Shown: positions 6,030-7,806 of the stretch, in pieces
Position numbering within the stretch: the first letter of the stretch is position 1
Layout: the number at the start of each line of letters is the position of its first letter
Origin: Chloroflexota bacterium
Lineage (GTDB): Bacteria > Chloroflexota > UBA6077 > CF-72
Assembly (NCBI GenBank): GCA_019247135.1
Contig: JAFAPL010000965.1
Coordinates: 1 to 7,806, forward strand
Reading direction: 5' to 3'
Length of the DNA stretch: 7,806 nt
Made by a program: the position numbers and the translations under genes
Notes under the pieces: generated by a model
Told to the model about the DNA's origin: nothing
What the model saw: the letters and a program-made list of their open reading frames with translations, nothing else
Databases searched by the model: none

Positions 6030-6937
6030 ACCGGCCCAATCACCAACTTGAATCCAATCGGCAGATCGCTCGGCGATATATTCCCCTCCACCACCCCAGC
6101 AATCACCAGCACCGGCGCCGCCCCGAGCACCAGCTCAACCGCGCGCCGCGCCGCGCGCGCCATCGCCTCGCGCCTGAGCAGCAGCCCCGGTCGCAACAGC
6201 CCCTCCGCGAGCATCAGGCCAGCCGCCCCGGAGATCACGATGCACGTCAACTCCAGATACCCGTGCGGCGAGATGAACGCCCACAGCAACGGCCCCACTC
6301 CATAAAACTGTGCCGCACCGAGCACTCCCCCCAGCATGAGTCCGTTGCTGATCAGCACGTACACCGTGCCCAGTCCAAACAGGACTCCGCCGGCAAACGT
6401 CAGAAACGCGACCTCGATGTTGTTCCTGAAAATCAGTGTGGCCATGGCCGGACGCAGCGCCGGTTCGATGTCGGTCCACGTCCGTCCGGCTTGCATGACT
6501 TGCCGCAAGCTCGCCGGCACCAGCGCGTCGCGCAGCGTCGGATCGAGCAATGCCGCGACATACGCGGCGAGCGCCGGTCCGAACAACAACGCAGCCGACA
6601 CGGCCAGGTACCCGCCTGCCTGGCGAAATCGACGCGCAAAATCGAGTGTGAAAAAGCGACCCAGCCCACGCCAGGACGGGGGCGGCGAGCGATACAGGCG
6701 CAAGTGCGCGCGTGTAGCGAGCCCGTTCAGCCAATCCGTGAGCTGGTCGTCAGGGAAATCACGCTGTGCGATGGCCAGGTCGGAGACGACCTCGCGGTAC
6801 CGTCGACCGAACGTGGCAATGTCGTCAGGACTGAGGGTACGCACTCCATTGCCCTCGCTGCGAGCGAGCAAGCGCTCGAGCTCGCCCCAATTCGCCTCGC
6901 GGCTCGCGATAAAGTGCCGAAGAGATGTAGATGGCAT
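5963..6937 (-). CDS. SpoIIM-family (stage II sporulation protein M-like) membrane protein
   Basis: A 324-residue integral membrane protein of the SpoIIM family. In Bacillus, SpoIIM anchors the SpoIID-SpoIIM-SpoIIP peptidoglycan-degrading machine; relatives in non-sporulating bacteria are common beside MoxR, DUF58 and RDD genes and have no settled role. The N-terminal cytosolic region (about 1-105) has the usual opening RHFIASREANWGELERLL (7-24). Hydrophobic segments lie near 110-132, 175-197, 200-222, 230-248, 266-284 and 296-317. Conserved positions include RNNIEVAFLTFAGG (171-184), the ISNGLMLGG stretch (196-204), SPHGYLEL (223-230) with the family's PHG and Glu, and VVEGNISPS (282-290). 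ATG 6937 places the conserved opening correctly; no better start is in frame and no clear ribosome binding site precedes it. It converges on DUF58, and its 3' end lies in the second copy of a 122-base duplication, so the short tail RTTDAGTS may be locally altered. No sporulation genes are nearby. Confidence 0.93.
   Translation of the reverse strand: MPSTSLRHFIASREANWGELERLLARSEGNGVRTLSPDDIATFGRRYREVVSDLAIAQRDFPDDQLTDWLNGLATRAHLRLYRSPPPSWRGLGRFFTLDFARRFRQAGGYLAVSAALLFGPALAAYVAALLDPTLRDALVPASLRQVMQAGRTWTDIEPALRPAMATLIFRNNIEVAFLTFAGGVLFGLGTVYVLISNGLMLGGVLGAAQFYGVGPLLWAFISPHGYLELTCIVISGAAGLMLAEGLLRPGLLLRREAMARAARRAVELVLGAAPVLVIAGVVEGNISPSDLPIGFKLVIGPVLAVLLYVGLFLLGRTTDAGTS
6931..6937. promoter_or_regulatory. 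Overlapping divergent start codons of the SpoIIM and RDD genes
   Basis: The seven bases ATGGCAT contain the plus-strand ATG of the RDD gene (6931-6933) and the minus-strand ATG of the SpoIIM gene (6937-6935). There is no intergenic space, so each promoter and leader must lie inside the other coding region. The RDD start has a purine-rich gaagag at 6919-6924, six bases upstream. The minus-strand start has at best an AGGA complementary to 6953-6956, about 15 bases away. A gataaa at 6908-6913 could be part of an RDD promoter, but no -35 box supports it. Confidence 0.6.
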
Positions 6938-7668
6938 CCGATAGCTACCAGGTCCTGACTCCTGAACGCGTCTCGCTGCAGTATGACATCGCCGGCATCG
7001 GCTCGCGCGGCGCGGCCGCGCTGGTGGACACCGTCATTCAGACGCTCGCGCTGATGGCCGCGGGCCTTCTGGCGGCAGGCATCCTGGCGGTCACCAACGG
7101 CGCGGTCACCCCGGCCATCGTGGTGGGTGTCGTTGCGCTGGCGCTCGTCACGCTCGGTTACTTCGTGTTCTTCGAGATCGTGTGGAGCGGCCAGACGCCA
7201 GGTAAGCGCTTGCTCGGGGTGCGCGTGATCCGCGAAAGTGGTTACCCGATTCGGCCAGCCGACGCGGTCATCCGCAACCTGGTGCGCATCGTGGACGGCC
7301 TGCCGGCCATGTACGCCCTCGGCGTCCTGACCATGCTCTTCAATGCGCGCAGCAAACGCCTGGGCGACTTCGCGGCTGGCACGATCGTCGTCCGCGAAGG
7401 CGTCCGCGCGCCTAGACTGATTTTTGCTCGCGGAGGCGTCCGCGCACCCGGGCTGACGACCCCTGCGGCCCGCGCCGATTCCGCGCCGGCCGCCGTGCTG
7501 CTCCAGCCTGCGGATGCAACGCTCGTGCGCGACTTTTTGCTCCGCCGCTCGAGCATGAACGAATCGGCACGCGCGCAATTAGCACAGCGTATCGCAGCGG
7601 CAATGGCTCAACGCTACGGCCTCCCGCTCACCACCGATGCGGAATCGTTCCTCGAGTCGCTCATCTGA
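6931..7668 (+). CDS. RDD-family membrane protein
   Basis: A 245-residue membrane protein. RDD proteins are small polytopic proteins named for conserved Arg and Asp residues; some relatives have been linked to ion or solute transport, and the role here is unknown. The opening TPERVSLQYDIAGIGSRGAA (10-29) is the canonical start, with Arg26 and Asp33 (SRGAAALVDT). Hydrophobic segments lie near 31-55 and 60-84. The motif SGQTPGKRLLGVRVI (86-100) is diagnostic, and the third conserved acidic position is probably Asp111 in RPADAVIRNLVR (108-119). A last membrane segment spans about 122-137, followed by KRLGDFAAGTIVVRE (142-156). Residues 157-245 extend past the usual domain end: an Ala/Pro/Arg-rich linker containing a 12-residue duplication, then a helical stretch (about 195-230). 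The in-frame upstream ATG at 6925 is followed at once by a stop, which fixes the start at 6931. It is probably cotranscribed with nothing in this window, since a convergent gene follows. Confidence 0.93.
   Translation: MASDSYQVLTPERVSLQYDIAGIGSRGAAALVDTVIQTLALMAAGLLAAGILAVTNGAVTPAIVVGVVALALVTLGYFVFFEIVWSGQTPGKRLLGVRVIRESGYPIRPADAVIRNLVRIVDGLPAMYALGVLTMLFNARSKRLGDFAAGTIVVREGVRAPRLIFARGGVRAPGLTTPAARADSAPAAVLLQPADATLVRDFLLRRSSMNESARAQLAQRIAAAMAQRYGLPLTTDAESFLESLI
7393..7448. repeat. 36-bp-period direct repeat in the RDD gene tail
   Basis: The segments 7393-7412 (cgcgaaggcgtccgcgcgcc) and 7429-7448 (cgcggaggcgtccgcgcacc) differ at two of twenty bases and lie 36 bases apart. They encode REGVRAP and RGGVRAP at the junction between the RDD domain and its C-terminal extension. 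A single in-frame duplication of 12 codons explains this. Confidence 0.75.
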
Positions 7669-7702
7669 ATCCGCCTGAAGCGCAGATCGGTCGCTCGGCC
7701 AC

Positions 7703-7806
7703 TTAGCCCTTCAAACCGGTAAACGCAATCCCCCGGACGAGCAGCCGCTGACCGAGTGCGAACACAACAATAATCGGCAGCGTCGCCACGACCGTCGCCG
7801 CCATCA
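7703..7806 (-). CDS. Carbohydrate ABC transporter permease (MalG type), C-terminal end only
   Basis: The minus strand from 7806 to the TAA at 7705-7703 encodes 33 complete residues, running MAATVVATLPIIVVFALGQR, then LLVRGIAFTGLKG and stop. This is the typical C-terminus of the second membrane permease of binding-protein-dependent sugar importers (MalG/LacG/UgpE group): the last transmembrane helix starting around an Ala-rich turn and LP, a phenylalanine near its end, an aromatic or polar QR, and the closing G-x-x-x-G-(L/V)-K-G. The protein would lie in the inner membrane and move an oligosaccharide together with a partner permease, ATPase and solute-binding protein. None of those is in the window, so the sugar cannot be named. 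It converges on the RDD gene with 34 bases between the stop codons and no clear terminator. Confidence 0.85.
   Translation of the reverse strand, partial: MAATVVATLPIIVVFALGQRLLVRGIAFTGLKG

Noticed and set aside
5776..6039. Small 87-codon minus-strand frame with internally similar halves
   Set aside because: The similarity between its halves is the 122-base DNA duplication. It is in a different frame from SpoIIM, is rich in Cys, Trp and Arg, and has no start signal, so it is not taken as a gene.
6141..6160. Run of alternating C and G resembling Z-DNA or a structured site
   Set aside because: It simply encodes Ala/Arg codons of the SpoIIM protein in a GC-rich genome.
6861..6878. Hairpin cgagcg-loop-cgctcg near the SpoIIM 5' end
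   Set aside because: A six-base stem inside coding sequence of high G+C is expected by chance and is not placed where an attenuator would make sense.
6263..6958. Plus-strand frames opposite the SpoIIM gene (also 6336-6944)
   Set aside because: They lie opposite conserved SpoIIM motifs on the minus strand and have shadow-type composition without recognisable domains.
6727..7578. Minus-strand frame of 283 codons opposite the RDD gene
   Set aside because: His/Arg/Asp-rich shadow of the RDD membrane protein and of the SpoIIM 5' end; no domain is recognisable.
7669..7702. Bidirectional terminator between the RDD and permease stop codons
   Set aside because: The 34 bases contain no stable inverted repeat followed by T-rich sequence on either strand.

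Overview
The window is GC-rich chromosomal DNA, clearly above 60% G+C by eye, tightly packed with envelope genes. A threonine/alanine-rich linker behind a bacterial signal peptide, a family 3 N-acetylhexosaminidase, stand-alone DUF4129 and DUF4350 proteins and a MalG-type sugar permease fit a bacterium of the Chloroflexota. That assignment rests on gene content and protein style only and is moderate at best. No mobile element, RNA gene, CRISPR array or phage gene is visible.

Layout. (1) Positions 1-780, minus strand: the N-terminal 260 codons of a secreted or lipid-anchored GH3 beta-N-acetylhexosaminidase (NagZ type), cut off by the left edge. (2) Positions 804-5779, plus strand: a five-gene operon whose genes overlap or abut. 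It encodes a polytopic membrane protein, a DUF4129 protein, a DUF4350 protein, a MoxR-family AAA+ ATPase and a DUF58 (von Willebrand A-like) protein. (3) Positions 5780-5962: a gene-free gap of 183 bases, nearly all occupied by an imperfect 122-base tandem duplication whose second copy contains the 3' end of the next gene. (4) Positions 5963-6937, minus strand: a SpoIIM-family membrane protein, convergent with the operon. (5) Positions 6931-7668, plus strand: an RDD-family membrane protein, whose start codon region overlaps that of the SpoIIM gene head to head. (6) Positions 7703-7806, minus strand: the C-terminal end of a carbohydrate ABC transporter permease, cut off by the right edge.

How the genes may work together. 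MoxR, DUF58, DUF4129, DUF4350, SpoIIM-like and RDD genes recur as neighbours in many bacteria, and the joint function is not settled. MoxR ATPases are generally thought to act with VWA-domain partners as chaperones that mature or remodel protein complexes. Here that pair sits with four membrane proteins, so a membrane-anchored remodelling complex is a reasonable inference. The divergent GH3 enzyme and the SpoIIM relative (SpoIIM of Bacillus belongs to the peptidoglycan-remodelling DMP machine) hint at a cell-wall substrate, but nothing in the sequence proves it.

The most unusual points are the tandem duplication at the convergent junction, the seven-base overlap between divergent start codons, and the SpoIIM/RDD pair lying outside the operon.
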